A stretch of 64,000 bases of DNA from an uncultured Naasia sp. GTDB taxonomy: Bacteria; Actinomycetota; Actinomycetes; Actinomycetales; Microbacteriaceae. The notes below the pieces were generated by a model that was not told where the DNA came from, made no database searches, and was given only the letters and a program-made list of their open reading frames with translations. Shown piece after piece: positions 32,184 to 42,275 of the stretch (position 1 is its first letter; the number at the start of each line of letters is the position of its first letter). A program made the position numbers and the translations under genes. The stretch spans positions 310,001 through 374,000 of the forward strand of contig CAJYYA010000010.1 of assembly GCA_913778905.1 (NCBI GenBank), read 5' to 3'.

Positions 32184-32197
32184 GGTGGTCGACCACC
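32184..32197. repeat. Palindrome GGTGGTCGACCACC between glpF and glpK
   Basis: A perfect 14-bp palindrome with no spacer, ~40 bp before the glpK start. It could be an operator or the tip of an mRNA stem. No regulator is linked. Confidence 0.35.
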
Positions 32198-32236
32198 GTC
32201 GTCGGTACGCGAAGAAACGAAGGAGTACCTCCGCAC

Positions 32237-33751
32237 ATGTCCAAGTACATCGTCGCCATCGACCAGGGCACGACGAGCACCCGCGCGATCGTCTTCGATC
32301 ACTCCGGATCGATCGTCTCCGTCGGTCAGAAGGAGCACGAGCAGATCTTCCCCAGGGCCGGCTGGGTCGAGCACGACCCGGCGGAGATCTGGGCGAACAC
32401 CCGCGAGGTCATCGGCCAGGCCCTCTCCAAGGCCGACATCACCCGTCACGACGTCGAGGCCGTGGGTATCACCAATCAGCGCGAGACCGCTGTGGTCTGG
32501 GACAAGAACACCGGCGAGGCCGTCTACAACGCCATCGTCTGGCAGGACACCCGCACGCAGTCCATCGTCGACCGGTTCGCGGCCGACGGCGGTGAGGAGC
32601 GATTCAAGGACAAGGTGGGACTCCCCCTGTCCACCTACTTTTCCGGCACGAAGATCGTCTGGATCCTCGAGAACGTCGACGGTGCTCGCGAGAAGGCGGA
32701 GGCGGGAGACCTGCTCTTCGGCACGACCGACACCTGGGTCCTCTGGAACCTGACCGGCGGCACCGACGGCGGCGTCCACGTCACCGACGTCACCAACGCG
32801 TCCCGCACCCTCTTCATGGACCTCGAGACCCTGCAGTGGGACGACGAGATCCTCGAGGTGTTCGGTGTTCCGAAGTCGATGCTTCCCGAGATCAAGAGTT
32901 CCTCCGAGGTCTACGGGACCGTCGAGTCGTCCAACCTTCTGCGCGAGGTGCCCATCGCGGGCATCCTCGGCGACCAGCAGGCTGCGACCTTCGGCCAGGC
33001 CGCGTTCGATGCCGGCGAGGCGAAGAACACCTACGGCACCGGCAACTTCCTCATCTTCAACACCGGCACCGAGATCGTGAAGAGCGAGAACGGTCTGCTC
33101 ACCACCGTCGGCTACAAGCTGGGCGACGGCGAGACGCACTACGCACTCGAGGGCTCGATCGCCGTGACCGGTTCGCTCGTGCAGTGGCTGCGCGACAACC
33201 TGGGGATCGTGAACTCGGCACCCGAGATCGAGACGCTCGCCAAGACGGTCGACGACAACGGCGGCGCCTACTTCGTTCCGGCGTTCTCGGGCCTGTTCGC
33301 CCCGTACTGGCGCGCCGACGCTCGCGGCGCTCTGGTGGGTCTGACCCGTTACATCAACAAGGGACACATCGCTCGCGCCGCTCTCGAGGCGACGGCGTTC
33401 CAGACCCGTGAGGTCCTCGACGCGGTCAACGCCGACTCGGGCGTGCCTCTGGAGGAGTTGAAGGTCGACGGCGGCATGATCGCCAACGACCTGCTCATGC
33501 AGTTCCAGGCCGACCAGCTCGGCGTACCCGTCGTGCGTCCCGAGGTCGCCGAGACCACCGCGCTCGGCGCCGCCTACGCCGCGGGTCTCGCCGTCGGGTT
33601 CTGGAAGAACCTCGACGACCTACGCAACAACTGGCAGGAGAACAAGCGCTGGACCCCGTCGATGGACGAGGAGCAGCGCGAGCGCACCTACCGCAACTGG
33701 AAGAAGGCCGTCACGAAGACCTTCGACTGGGTGGACGAGGACGTCGACTGA
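32237..33751 (+). CDS. glpK: Glycerol kinase
   Basis: Phosphorylates glycerol to sn-glycerol-3-phosphate using ATP. The 504-aa FGGY-family kinase starts [15 protein letters not shown], has the glycerol-binding residues in [10 protein letters not shown] and WQDTRTQ, and the second-domain signature [15 protein letters not shown] with [12 protein letters not shown]. The length matches the family. AAGGAG lies about 11 nt before ATG 32237. It is co-directional with glpF and is closed by a very strong hairpin. Confidence 0.96.
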   Translation: MSKYIVAIDQGTTSTRAIVFDHSGSIVSVGQKEHEQIFPRAGWVEHDPAEIWANTREVIGQALSKADITRHDVEAVGITNQRETAVVWDKNTGEAVYNAIVWQDTRTQSIVDRFAADGGEERFKDKVGLPLSTYFSGTKIVWILENVDGAREKAEAGDLLFGTTDTWVLWNLTGGTDGGVHVTDVTNASRTLFMDLETLQWDDEILEVFGVPKSMLPEIKSSSEVYGTVESSNLLREVPIAGILGDQQAATFGQAAFDAGEAKNTYGTGNFLIFNTGTEIVKSENGLLTTVGYKLGDGETHYALEGSIAVTGSLVQWLRDNLGIVNSAPEIETLAKTVDDNGGAYFVPAFSGLFAPYWRADARGALVGLTRYINKGHIARAALEATAFQTREVLDAVNADSGVPLEELKVDGGMIANDLLMQFQADQLGVPVVRPEVAETTALGAAYAAGLAVGFWKNLDDLRNNWQENKRWTPSMDEEQRERTYRNWKKAVTKTFDWVDEDVD

Positions 33752-33798
33752 CCCCTCGCCCTGAGCGGCGAGCTTCTCGCGCTCAGCAGTGACACAAG

Positions 33799-33841
33799 CG
33801 CCTCGACAGGAGGAATCCACCGGATTCCTCCTGCCGAGGCG
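33799..33841. terminator. Bidirectional terminator (glpK / trpD)
   Basis: CGCCTCG, one mismatch, CAGGAGGAATCC pairs with GGATTCCTCCTG, mismatch, CGAGGCG: 19 paired bases with a 3-nt loop, between convergent genes. Confidence 0.88.
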
Positions 33842-33874
33842 TCTTCGTTCCTGCTGAGCGGGCGGCCGGACGGG

Positions 33875-34933
33875 TCAGGCGCGGGAGGCCTCGACCCAGG
33901 CGTCGAGCGTGCGGAGCGCGGCACCGGAGTCGATGGCCTCGGTCGCCCGCTGCAGGCCCTGAGCGAGGCGTTCGAGGATGGGGGTCTCCGCGAGGGACGG
34001 CGCCAAGGACAGCTCCCAGGCGGTGAGTCCCGCCGCAGCGTTGAGCAGGAAGATGTCGCGCACGGGGCCGCTCTCCCCCTCGAGTGCCCGGCGAAGGACC
34101 GCGGCGTTCTCCTCCGGCGTCCCTCCGATGAGGTCGGCGAGCTTGGACCGCGGGATCCCGAGCTCTCGGGGGTCGAGGTCGTATTCGATCATCGCACCGC
34201 CGGACACCTGCCAGATATGGCTGTACCCGGTCGTCGAGAGCTCGTCCAACCCGTCGTCACCGCGGAAGACGAGTGCCGTCGCCCCGCGGTTCTGGAAGAC
34301 ACCCGTGATCAGCGGCGCAACCTCGAGACGGGCGACCCCCACAGCGCTCGCCTCCGGTCGGACCGGGTTGCACAGGGGGCCCAGGAAGTTGAAGACGGTG
34401 GGCACGCCGAGCTCGCCGCGCGCCACGGCCGCGTGCTTGAAGCCCGGGTGGACTGTGGCCGCCCACACGAAAGTGATGCCGGCTCGTTCGAGGACGTCCG
34501 CGACACGCGCGGGATCGAGTTGGACGTCGATCCCCAGCGCACCGAGCACATCACTCGCACCGGACGCGGAGCTGACGGCGCGGTTGCCGTGCTTCACGAC
34601 CCGAGCACCCGCAGCAGCGCTGATGATCGAGGCAGCCGTCGAGATGTTGACGGTGTTGAGGCGGTCCCCTCCGGTGCCCACGATGTCGAGGACCTGCGAC
34701 CCGATGGGAGGGATCAGCGCGTGTTCGAGAACCGCGTCGCGGAAGCCCACGATCTCATCGACCGCCTCCCCCTTGGCGCGCAGCGCGACCAGGAAGCCGG
34801 CGAGCTGAGCGGGGGTCGCCTCCCCTTCCATCACCCGCTCCATCGCCCAGGTCGCCTCTGAGATGGACAGGTCGTGTCCCTCGAGGAGAGTGGTGATCAA
34901 GGTGGGCCATGTCGGTTCGTCGAGCACCGCCAC
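33875..34933 (-). CDS. trpD: Anthranilate phosphoribosyltransferase
   Basis: Joins anthranilate and PRPP in tryptophan synthesis. The 352-aa protein has the N-terminal helical domain, the GTGGDRLNTVNIST PRPP loop (~residues 86-99), KHGNRAVSS, and FNFLGPLCNP. Other trp genes are not adjacent. Its position next to ctaE-qcrCAB is conserved in corynebacteria and mycobacteria and reflects ancestral order, not shared function. Confidence 0.94.
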   Translation of the reverse strand: MAVLDEPTWPTLITTLLEGHDLSISEATWAMERVMEGEATPAQLAGFLVALRAKGEAVDEIVGFRDAVLEHALIPPIGSQVLDIVGTGGDRLNTVNISTAASIISAAAGARVVKHGNRAVSSASGASDVLGALGIDVQLDPARVADVLERAGITFVWAATVHPGFKHAAVARGELGVPTVFNFLGPLCNPVRPEASAVGVARLEVAPLITGVFQNRGATALVFRGDDGLDELSTTGYSHIWQVSGGAMIEYDLDPRELGIPRSKLADLIGGTPEENAAVLRRALEGESGPVRDIFLLNAAAGLTAWELSLAPSLAETPILERLAQGLQRATEAIDSGAALRTLDAWVEASRA

Positions 34934-35041
34934 ATCCTATGACCGGGCCCTCCCGAGCCCTCCGGCGGGGCCTCCGGAGAAGTTTTCCGACACAGCGTAG
35001 AAATTGAAGCCTCAGCGACCGCTTGGCCCGTTGATATCGGA

Positions 35042-35047
35042 CATAAT
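35042..35047 (+). promoter_or_regulatory. -10 box CATAAT, leaderless start of ctaE
   Basis: CATAAT ends 6 nt before GTG 35054 and there is no ribosome binding site between them. It would drive the ctaE-qcrC-qcrA-qcrB operon from a leaderless mRNA. Confidence 0.5.
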
Positions 35048-35053
35048 GGTCAG

Positions 35054-35683
35054 GTGAGTAGCGCGTCAGCCCTTCAGTCGACAAGCGCCCCGGTCATCAA
35101 TAGGCCCAACTCGATCGCAGTTGGAACCATTGTCTGGCTCGGCAGCGAGGTCATGTTCTTCGCGGGCCTCTTCGCGATTTATTTCACGCTGCGGTCCGCA
35201 GCGCCCGATCTGTTCACCTACGAGGCAGGGCGGCTCAACGTCCCCTTCGCTTTGACGAACACGATCATCCTGGTGTCCAGCTCGTTCACCTGCCAGTTCG
35301 GCGTGTTCGCCGCCGAACGCCTGCAGGCGCGGTCCACCGGCGCCAGCCCGTTCAAGTGGGGCATGGTCGAGTGGTTCATGATCACCTACGCACTGGGTGC
35401 GATCTTCGTCGCCGGCCAGATCTGGGAGTACGCGACCCTCGTGAGCGAGGGCATCACACTCGACTCCAGCGCGTACGGCTCGGCGTTCTACCTCACCACC
35501 GGCTTCCACGGCCTCCACGTGACGGGTGGTCTCATCGCCTTTCTGCTCGTGATCGGGCGGGCCTTCGCCGTCAAGAACTTCGGTCACCGTGAAGCGACGA
35601 GCGCCATCGTCGTCTCGTACTACTGGCACTTCGTCGATGTCGTCTGGATCGGCCTCTTCGGTGTCATCTACATTCTGAAATAG
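35054..35683 (+). CDS. ctaE: Cytochrome c oxidase subunit III
   Basis: Subunit III of the aa3-type oxidase in the actinobacterial bcc-aa3 supercomplex. The 209-aa protein has five predicted helices, as usual in this group. Typical motifs are [30 protein letters not shown] and [22 protein letters not shown] 35054 lies directly after the -10 box. qcrC starts 12 bp downstream. Confidence 0.95.
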   Translation: MSSASALQSTSAPVINRPNSIAVGTIVWLGSEVMFFAGLFAIYFTLRSAAPDLFTYEAGRLNVPFALTNTIILVSSSFTCQFGVFAAERLQARSTGASPFKWGMVEWFMITYALGAIFVAGQIWEYATLVSEGITLDSSAYGSAFYLTTGFHGLHVTGGLIAFLLVIGRAFAVKNFGHREATSAIVVSYYWHFVDVVWIGLFGVIYILK

Positions 35684-35695
35684 GAACGACGAATC

Positions 35696-36544
35696 TTGCC
35701 AACAGCACGTAACGCCGACGCCCGTCGCATCCGCCGCGCCGCCTCCGCAAAGGGACGCACCGCTCGCGTGAAGCGCGGCCGCCGCTCGCCGCTCGCCACC
35801 GTCGCTCTCCTCGCGATCGGACTCATGTTCACCGGTGGCGCCTACGCACTCTTCAGTGCATCGCCTTCGGACAACGGCGCCGTCGCCGCGTCGCAGGAGA
35901 ACGTCGAGCGCGGTCAAAAGCTCTTCGCCGCGAACTGCGCCACCTGCCACGGTCTGGCCCTCGAAGGCACCGAGGCCGGCCCGACCCTCCTGGGTGTCGG
36001 GGCCGCGTCGGTCGACTTCCAGGTCGGTACCGGTCGCATGCCGCTGATGAATCAGAGCCCCCAGGCTCCGGTGAAGCCGGTCCAGTTCACCGAGGAAGAC
36101 ACTCAGGCCCTCGCGGACTACGTCGCCTCGCTCGCCCCGGGTCCGGCCATCCCCAGCGCGGAGTACCTCCAGGCCGACGGTGACGCCACCCACGGAGCCG
36201 AGCTGTTCCGCATCAACTGCGCCATGTGCCACAACGTGGCCGGCGCGGGTGGAGCACTCACCGAGGGCAAGTACGCCCCCGAACTCCACGAGGTCACCCC
36301 CCAGCACATCTACGAGGCCATGCTGACCGGCCCGCAGAACATGCCCGTCTTCAACGACGCCAACATCACGCCCGAAGACAAGCGCGACATCATCACCTCG
36401 CTCGTCTACATGCGCGAGAACCCCTCCCCCGGTGGATTCGAGCTCGGTTCGCTCGGCCCCGTCGCAGAGGGTCTCTTCGCCTGGGTCTTCGGAATCGGCG
36501 CCCTCGTCGCGCTGGCGGTCTGGCTGACCGCCCGCTCGAACTGA
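35696..36544 (+). CDS. qcrC: Diheme cytochrome c subunit QcrC of the bc complex
   Basis: Carries electrons from cytochrome bcc straight to the oxidase, replacing a soluble cytochrome c. The 282-aa protein has a basic N-terminus, a membrane helix (~33-53), two heme c domains with CATCH (~residue 80) and CAMCH (~174), and a C-terminal membrane anchor (~258-278). The start codon is TTG at 35696, 12 bp after ctaE. Confidence 0.95.
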   Translation: MPTARNADARRIRRAASAKGRTARVKRGRRSPLATVALLAIGLMFTGGAYALFSASPSDNGAVAASQENVERGQKLFAANCATCHGLALEGTEAGPTLLGVGAASVDFQVGTGRMPLMNQSPQAPVKPVQFTEEDTQALADYVASLAPGPAIPSAEYLQADGDATHGAELFRINCAMCHNVAGAGGALTEGKYAPELHEVTPQHIYEAMLTGPQNMPVFNDANITPEDKRDIITSLVYMRENPSPGGFELGSLGPVAEGLFAWVFGIGALVALAVWLTARSN

Positions 36545-36584
36545 TCGCGTCGGTCCGACACACGTAACTAGGAGAGAAGAGCAC

Positions 36585-37661
36585 ATGGCGAACGACAAGG
36601 GCGCAGGCGACCTCGTTCCCGTCGACCCCGAGCACAGCGCTCCGACGTCGGCCGGCACCGCGGTCGTCCATCGCGATGCGGTCCAGAACCCGGGGCTGCC
36701 CCCGCACCGACTCCGTGTCGGCGACCTCGACCCGAAGAAGGCGGACCGCACCGAGCGCGGGATCTCGATCCTGTTCTACATCTCGATCGTCGCCAGCATC
36801 GGCGCGATCGTGTCGTACTTCGCGTTCCCGATCATCCCCGACAACCCGGCCTCGGTCCGTCTGAACACCCTGTTCCTCGGCGCGAGCATCGCGCTGGCGC
36901 TGCTGACCATCGGAATCGGTGTCGTGCACTGGGGCAAGGCGCTCATGCACGACCACGAGGGCGTCGACGTCCGCCACCCCGTCCGGGGTAGCGACGAGAC
37001 GCGGGCTCGCGCGGTCGAGATCTTCGATCAGGCGAACAAGGAGTCGGGATTCGGTCGTCGCGCCCTGCTGCGCAACTCGCTGATCGGCGCGTTCGTCGCA
37101 TTCCCGCTGCCGGCGATCTTCCTGTTCCGTGATCTGGCCCCCACAAGCGACGACCCTGCCGCCGAACTGCGCCACACCATGTGGGACAAGGGCGTGCGTC
37201 TGACTCGCGACCCCGACGGCGCTCCCATCAAGGCATCGGACGTCACTCTCGGATCCGCGTTCCACGTGATCCCCGAGGGCTTGAACGAGTCCGAGCACAA
37301 GCTCGAGGAGAAGGCCAAGGCGGCCGTTCTGCTCATGCGTCTGAAGCCTTCGGACTTCAACGTCTCTCCCGGCCGCGAGGACTGGAACTACGACGGAATC
37401 GTCGCCTATTCCAAGATCTGCACCCACGTCGGATGCCCCGTCGCACTGTACGAGCAGCAGACGCATCACCTGCTCTGCCCCTGCCACCAGTCGCAGTTCG
37501 ACATCAAGAACGAGGCCGAGGTCATCTTCGGCCCCGCCAAGCGTCCTCTCCCGCAGCTGCCGATCACGGTGGATGCCGAGGGCTACCTCGTCGCTCGCAG
37601 CGACTTCACCGAACCCGTGGGACCTAGCTTCTGGGAACGTGGCGATTATGACAACAACTGA
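36585..37661 (+). CDS. qcrA: Rieske iron-sulfur subunit QcrA
   Basis: The [2Fe-2S] protein of the bcc complex, 358 aa. It has three membrane helices in the first ~190 residues, as usual in actinobacteria, and a Rieske domain with CTHVGC (~278) and CPCHQSQFD (~297), which supply the two Cys and two His ligands. AGGAGAG lies ahead of ATG 36585. The 3' end overlaps qcrB by 14 bp. Confidence 0.95.
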   Translation: MANDKGAGDLVPVDPEHSAPTSAGTAVVHRDAVQNPGLPPHRLRVGDLDPKKADRTERGISILFYISIVASIGAIVSYFAFPIIPDNPASVRLNTLFLGASIALALLTIGIGVVHWGKALMHDHEGVDVRHPVRGSDETRARAVEIFDQANKESGFGRRALLRNSLIGAFVAFPLPAIFLFRDLAPTSDDPAAELRHTMWDKGVRLTRDPDGAPIKASDVTLGSAFHVIPEGLNESEHKLEEKAKAAVLLMRLKPSDFNVSPGREDWNYDGIVAYSKICTHVGCPVALYEQQTHHLLCPCHQSQFDIKNEAEVIFGPAKRPLPQLPITVDAEGYLVARSDFTEPVGPSFWERGDYDNN

Positions 37662-39351
37662 CACCCGCACCGCACCGGCGGCTGACCGCGCCAAGAGCGG
37701 CGGAGTCACCGGAGCCCTCTCCAACTACATCGACGAGCGCACCAGCATCTCGGTCGCGGTCAAGGAATTCGGCCGCAAGATCTTCCCCGACCACTGGTCG
37801 TTCATGCTCGGCGAGGTCGCGCTCTACAGCTTCGTCGTCATCCTGCTCTCGGGCTCGTTCCTGACGTTCTTCTTCCAAGCCTCCATGGCCGAGGTCGAGT
37901 ACTCGGGTTCCTACGTCCCGCTGAAGGGGCTCGAGATGTCCGCCGCCATGGCGTCGGCGCTCGACATCTCGTTCGACATCCGCGGTGGCCTGCTCATGCG
38001 TCAGGTGCACCACTGGGCGGCGCTGCTGTTCATCGCCTCCATCGGCCTGCACATGCTGCGCATCTACTTCACCGGTGCGTTCCGCAAGCCCCGCGAGCTC
38101 AACTGGGTGATCGGTTTCGTCCTCTTCATCCTCGCGATGGCCGAAGGCTTCACGGGCTACTCGCTCCCCGACGACCTGCTGTCGGGTAACGGTCTGCGCA
38201 TCATCGACGGCATGGTGAAGGGCATCCCGGTGGTGGGCACCTGGATCTCGTACCTCCTCTTCGGCGGCGAGTTCCCCGGCACTCAGATCATCGGGCGTCT
38301 CTACACGCTGCACATCCTGTTGCTGCCCGCGATCATCGTGGCCCTCATCGCTCTGCACCTCGTCTTCGTGGTCGTTCACAAGCACACCCAGTACCCCGGC
38401 CCGGGCAAGACGAACGAGAACGTCATCGGCTACCCGGTCCTCCCGGTATACGCGGCGAAGGCCGGCGGATTCTTCTTCATCGTGTTCGGCGTCATCGCGT
38501 TCATGGCGGCGTTCTTCACGATCAACCCCATCTGGAACTACGGCCCTTACGACCCCTCGCCGGTGTCGGCGGGTACCCAGCCGGACTGGTACATCGGCTT
38601 CGCCGACGGTGCACTCCGCCTGGTTCCCCCGCACCTCGAGTTCGTCCTGTGGGACCACACCTTCTCGTGGAACATCATCCTTCCGATCGCGGTCCTCGGA
38701 CTCTTCATCGTCACGGTCATGGTGTACCCGTTCATCGAAGCCTGGGTCACCGGTGACAAGCGCGAGCACCACCTGCTCGATCGTCCCCGCAACGCGGCCA
38801 CCCGCACCGCCATCGGCGCCGCCGGTGTCAGCTTCTACGCCGTCCTCTGGGCCGCTGCCTCGTCGGACATCATCGCGACCCACTTCAAGTTGGCTATGGA
38901 GCACGTCATCCACGTGCTGCAGTTCCTTCTGATCGTCGGGCCTTTCATCGCCTTCTACGTGACCAAGCGCATCTGCCTGGCGCTGCAGAAGAAGGACCGT
39001 GAGATTGCACTGCACGGGTACGAGTCGGGCCGTATCGTCCGCCTGCCGGGCGGCGAGTTCATCGAGGTCCACCAGCAGCTCGACGAGTACGAGCGCTGGA
39101 AGCTGGTCAGCTACAACGACTACCAGCCGCTCATGATCCGTCCTGGCGTCGACGGCAAGATCTCGTCGCTGCAGCGGGTGAGAGCATCGGTGAGCCGGTG
39201 GTTCTTCGAGGATCGTATCGAACCCGTCTCGCAGACCGAGCTCGACCACAGCCACGGTCACGGTCATGCAGCCGTCGCCGGCTCTCCCGACCAGTACCAG
39301 TCGGTCGAGTCCGGCAGCGGTTCCGCCGGTGGGGCGCCGCACGCCCACTGA
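37648..39351 (+). CDS. qcrB: Cytochrome b subunit QcrB
   Basis: The quinol-oxidising cytochrome b, 567 aa, with eight or nine membrane helices. Heme ligands lie in MRQVHHWAALLFIASIGLHML and LHLVFVVVHKHTQYPG. The Qo-site motif is PDWY (in TQPDWYIGF) where many homologues have PEWY. A long C-terminal cytoplasmic tail (~150 residues, His/Gly-rich at the end) is characteristic of actinobacteria. ATG 37648 is chosen; a GTG at 37639 in the same frame is possible. Confidence 0.95.
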   Translation: MTTTDTRTAPAADRAKSGGVTGALSNYIDERTSISVAVKEFGRKIFPDHWSFMLGEVALYSFVVILLSGSFLTFFFQASMAEVEYSGSYVPLKGLEMSAAMASALDISFDIRGGLLMRQVHHWAALLFIASIGLHMLRIYFTGAFRKPRELNWVIGFVLFILAMAEGFTGYSLPDDLLSGNGLRIIDGMVKGIPVVGTWISYLLFGGEFPGTQIIGRLYTLHILLLPAIIVALIALHLVFVVVHKHTQYPGPGKTNENVIGYPVLPVYAAKAGGFFFIVFGVIAFMAAFFTINPIWNYGPYDPSPVSAGTQPDWYIGFADGALRLVPPHLEFVLWDHTFSWNIILPIAVLGLFIVTVMVYPFIEAWVTGDKREHHLLDRPRNAATRTAIGAAGVSFYAVLWAAASSDIIATHFKLAMEHVIHVLQFLLIVGPFIAFYVTKRICLALQKKDREIALHGYESGRIVRLPGGEFIEVHQQLDEYERWKLVSYNDYQPLMIRPGVDGKISSLQRVRASVSRWFFEDRIEPVSQTELDHSHGHGHAAVAGSPDQYQSVESGSGSAGGAPHAH

Positions 39352-39362
39352 CTTAGCCTCTC

Positions 39363-39400
39363 GAAAAGGGCCGTCCGCATTAGTGCGGGCGGCCCTTTTC
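39363..39400 (+). terminator. Terminator after qcrB
   Basis: GAAAAGGGCCG, a G-U pair, CCGCA pairs with TGCGG and CGGCCCTTTTC around TTAG: about 17 bp of stem ending in TTTTC. Confidence 0.85.
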
Positions 39401-39548
39401 CGTTGTGTCCGCTCGATTGATCGCCAGCAGCTCACCGTCGAGCCGCCCGCCTGCTGGACGTGTGCGACTGCGTCGACGGCGCGTGAGCGGGGAGACGGGT
39501 CAGGCGTCGTCTGAACGCCGTCTCAGCCTCGAATAGGACACTGCGACG

Positions 39549-40028
39549 ATGAAGACTTCTGAGTTCAGCGCCGGCCTTCTGCTCTACCGTCGCACGAACT
39601 CTGCGACCCAGCCGAAAGAGGTACTCATCGGTCACATGGGTGGGCCGTTCTGGGCGCGGAGACAAGAGGGCGCCTGGTCTATCCCCAAGGGTCACGTCGA
39701 CGTTGGAGAGAGACCGTTCCGGGCGGCCCTAAGAGAGTTCGAAGAAGAGCTCGGAGTCGCACCACCGGATGTTCCGGAGAGCGACTGGCTGGATCTGGGA
39801 ACGGTGCGCCAGAGTTCCGGCAAGGTGGTCCAAGTGTGGGCGGTCGAGGCCGACCTCGATCTCGCCGGAGTTCAGCCCGGGACTTTCACGATGGAGTGGC
39901 CACCGCGGTCCGGACGTCAGCAGACCTTCCCCGAACTCGATCGTCTCGTCTGGTGCTCCCCCGCGCGTGCCGCCGGCTTGCTGGTTCGAGCCCAGCGGGA
40001 GTTCCTCACCCGCCTCCCGACTTCGTGA
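39549..40028 (+). CDS. Nudix hydrolase (diadenosine-polyphosphatase-like)
   Basis: A 159-aa Nudix enzyme with an intact box from ~residue 49: GHVDVGE, seven residues, then REFEEELGV. It is preceded by GAWSIPKG, a pattern seen in MutT/Ap4A-type enzymes. The substrate is unknown. It lies alone between two strong terminators, between the bc-complex operon and the convergent ctaCDF operon. Confidence 0.9.
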   Translation: MKTSEFSAGLLLYRRTNSATQPKEVLIGHMGGPFWARRQEGAWSIPKGHVDVGERPFRAALREFEEELGVAPPDVPESDWLDLGTVRQSSGKVVQVWAVEADLDLAGVQPGTFTMEWPPRSGRQQTFPELDRLVWCSPARAAGLLVRAQREFLTRLPTS

Positions 40029-40035
40029 GCCGAAA

Positions 40036-40078
40036 CGTCGAAGGGCCGCCCACCGGGATGGTGGGCGGCCCTTCGACG
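40036..40078. terminator. Bidirectional terminator (Nudix / ctaF)
   Basis: A perfect 19-bp stem: CGTCGAAGGGCCGCCCACC against its exact complement, with a 5-nt loop GGGAT. It separates the convergent Nudix and ctaF genes. Confidence 0.9.
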
Positions 40079-40087
40079 TAGCGCTTG

Positions 40088-40516
40088 TCAGCGGGCGAAG
40101 TACCCGCGGTAGTACTCGTAGACCCATCCGACGATCGCGACGAGGAAGACGCCGACAGCGATGATCGAAATCCAGACCCCTACAGCGAGACCGAGGAAGG
40201 CCAGCGCTGCGGATCCTGCCAGGACCAGAGGCCACCACGACCACGGGCTGAAGAAGCCGAGCTCAGGGTCGCCGTCGTCGATCGACGCGTTGACGTTGTC
40301 CTCGGGGAGCTCGCCGCCCTGGGCCTTCCAGCTGCGCTGGATGTAGAACGCGAGGAACACCGCGAGGACCGAGCTGAGGCTGAGCCCCACGGTGCCCACC
40401 CACTCGGGGTGAGCGCCGTTGTAGCCGGCGTCGATGACCGACCACAGCGCGTAAGCAATGGCCGCGATCCCGAAGAACAAGGACAGGACCCAGAAGATGA
40501 CGACATTCGCCTTCAT
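40088..40516 (-). CDS. ctaF: Cytochrome c oxidase subunit IV
   Basis: The actinobacteria-specific small subunit of aa3 oxidase, 142 aa with four membrane helices (N-terminal pair at ~5-60, C-terminal pair at ~90-135). FFSPWSWWPL and VGWVYEYYRGYFAR are family hallmarks. It lies 2 bp after ctaD and is the last gene of ctaC-ctaD-ctaF. Confidence 0.93.
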   Translation of the reverse strand: MKANVVIFWVLSLFFGIAAIAYALWSVIDAGYNGAHPEWVGTVGLSLSSVLAVFLAFYIQRSWKAQGGELPEDNVNASIDDGDPELGFFSPWSWWPLVLAGSAALAFLGLAVGVWISIIAVGVFLVAIVGWVYEYYRGYFAR

Positions 40517-40518
40517 GG

Positions 40519-42264
40519 TTACTTGACCTCTCCCTGTGCAGCGTCGTAGGTGGGGGCGTCAGGCGCGTCCTTCGCGGGACCGTATCCGACGGGGATACCG
40601 GCCTCGGGGTGGTGCAGGTCGAAGGCCGGGGACTCCGAGCGAATGCGAGGGATGGAGACGAAGTTGTGACGCGGCGGCGGGCACGAGGTGGCCCACTCGA
40701 GCGAGCGGCCGTAGCCCCACGGGTCGTCCACGGTCACGCGGGGTGCACGGCGCGCGGTGATCCACACGTTGTACAGGAAGGGCAGCATCGAGGCGCCGAG
40801 GATCATGGCCCCGACCGTCGAGAGCTGGTTCATCCACGTGATGTTGTCCTCGGGGAGGTACGTGTAGTACCGGCGGGGCATGTTCACCACGCCCAGCCAG
40901 TGCTGGACGAGGAACGTGGTGTGGAAGCCGATGAAGAGCAGCCAGAAGTGCACCTTACCGAGACGCTCGTTGAGCATCTTGCCGGTCCACTTGGGCCACC
41001 AGAAATAGAAGCCGGCGAACATCGCGAAGACGACGGTTCCGAAGACCACGTAGTGGAAGTGGGCGACGACGAAGTAGCTGTCGGAGACGTGGAAGTCCAG
41101 CGGCGGCGACGCGAGGATGACACCGGTCAGACCACCGAAGACGAAGGTGATGAGGAAGCCGATGGTCCAGAGCATGGGCGTCTCGAAGGTCACAGAGCCG
41201 CGCCACATGGTGCCCACCCAGTTGAAGATCTTCACGCCGGTCGGGACCGCGATCAGCATCGTCATGAGCGAGAAGAACGGCAACAGCACCGACCCGGTGA
41301 CGTACATGTGGTGGGCCCACACGGTGACCGAGAGCGCGGCGATCGAGATGGTCGCGTACACCAGCGTCTTGTAACCGAAGATCGGCTTGCGGCTGAACAC
41401 CGGAAGGATCTCGGACACGATGCCGAAGAACGGCAGCGCGATGATGTAGACCTCCGGATGCCCGAAGAACCAGAACAGGTGCTGCCAGAGGATCGGCCCG
41501 CCGTTGGCCGCGTCGTAGACGTGGGCGCCGAAGACCCTGTCCGCGCCGAGGGCGAGGATGGCCGCCGCGAGGACGGGGAAGGCCATGATGACGAGCAGCG
41601 AGGTCACGAGGGTGTTCCACGTGAAGATCGGCATGCGGAACATGGTCATGCCGGGCGCGCGCATGGTGATGATCGTGGTGATGAAGTTAACCGCGCCGAG
41701 GATGGTGCCGAATCCGCTGAGGCCCAGACCGAACACCCAGAGGTTGCCGCCGATGCCGGGCGAGAAGGTCGTGCTGGACAGCGGTGCGTAAGCGAACCAT
41801 CCGAACGAGGCCGCGCCGGCCGGGGTCAGGAAGCCCGCGACGGCGATGAAGCTACCGAACGAGTAGAGCCAGTAGGCGAAAGCGTTGAGCCGAGGGAACG
41901 CGACGTCGGGCGCACCGATCTGCAGCGGCATGAGCACATTCGCGAAACCGGCGAAGAGCGGCGTCGCGAACATCAGCAGCATGATCGTGCCGTGCATGGT
42001 GAACAGCTGGTTGTACTGATCGTGCGTCGGGACCAGGTTCTGCCCGGGCTCGAAGAGCTGCGCACGGATGACCAGCGCCATCACTCCCCCGATGAGGAAG
42101 TAGATGAACGAGGTGATCAGGTAGAGATACCCGATCGTTTTGTGGTCGGTGGAGGTGATCCAGCTGACGATCCGGTTGCCCTTGCGGCCCACCTTGCTGG
42201 TGTTGATGACCGACGCCTGCCCCGAGGGCAGGTTCACGGACGGCCTGTTGAGTGTCGAAGTCAT
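40519..42264 (-). CDS. ctaD: Cytochrome c oxidase subunit I
   Basis: The catalytic subunit with heme a, heme a3 and CuB, 581 aa and 12 membrane helices. [13 protein letters not shown] contains a heme a ligand. [18 protein letters not shown] has the His-Tyr crosslink and CuB ligands, WAHHMYVTG more CuB ligands, and [11 protein letters not shown] the heme ligands. The length and tail (PPRHNF, then [10 protein letters not shown]) are typical. It starts 11 bp after ctaC. Confidence 0.97.
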   Translation of the reverse strand: MTSTLNRPSVNLPSGQASVINTSKVGRKGNRIVSWITSTDHKTIGYLYLITSFIYFLIGGVMALVIRAQLFEPGQNLVPTHDQYNQLFTMHGTIMLLMFATPLFAGFANVLMPLQIGAPDVAFPRLNAFAYWLYSFGSFIAVAGFLTPAGAASFGWFAYAPLSSTTFSPGIGGNLWVFGLGLSGFGTILGAVNFITTIITMRAPGMTMFRMPIFTWNTLVTSLLVIMAFPVLAAAILALGADRVFGAHVYDAANGGPILWQHLFWFFGHPEVYIIALPFFGIVSEILPVFSRKPIFGYKTLVYATISIAALSVTVWAHHMYVTGSVLLPFFSLMTMLIAVPTGVKIFNWVGTMWRGSVTFETPMLWTIGFLITFVFGGLTGVILASPPLDFHVSDSYFVVAHFHYVVFGTVVFAMFAGFYFWWPKWTGKMLNERLGKVHFWLLFIGFHTTFLVQHWLGVVNMPRRYYTYLPEDNITWMNQLSTVGAMILGASMLPFLYNVWITARRAPRVTVDDPWGYGRSLEWATSCPPPRHNFVSIPRIRSESPAFDLHHPEAGIPVGYGPAKDAPDAPTYDAAQGEVK

Positions 42265-42275
42265 TCGTGAGGTCC

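Noticed and set aside
37624-42270. Long antisense frames over qcrB (603 aa) and ctaD (553 aa)
   Set aside because: They mirror highly conserved respiratory genes and show acidic/Arg-rich shadow composition.
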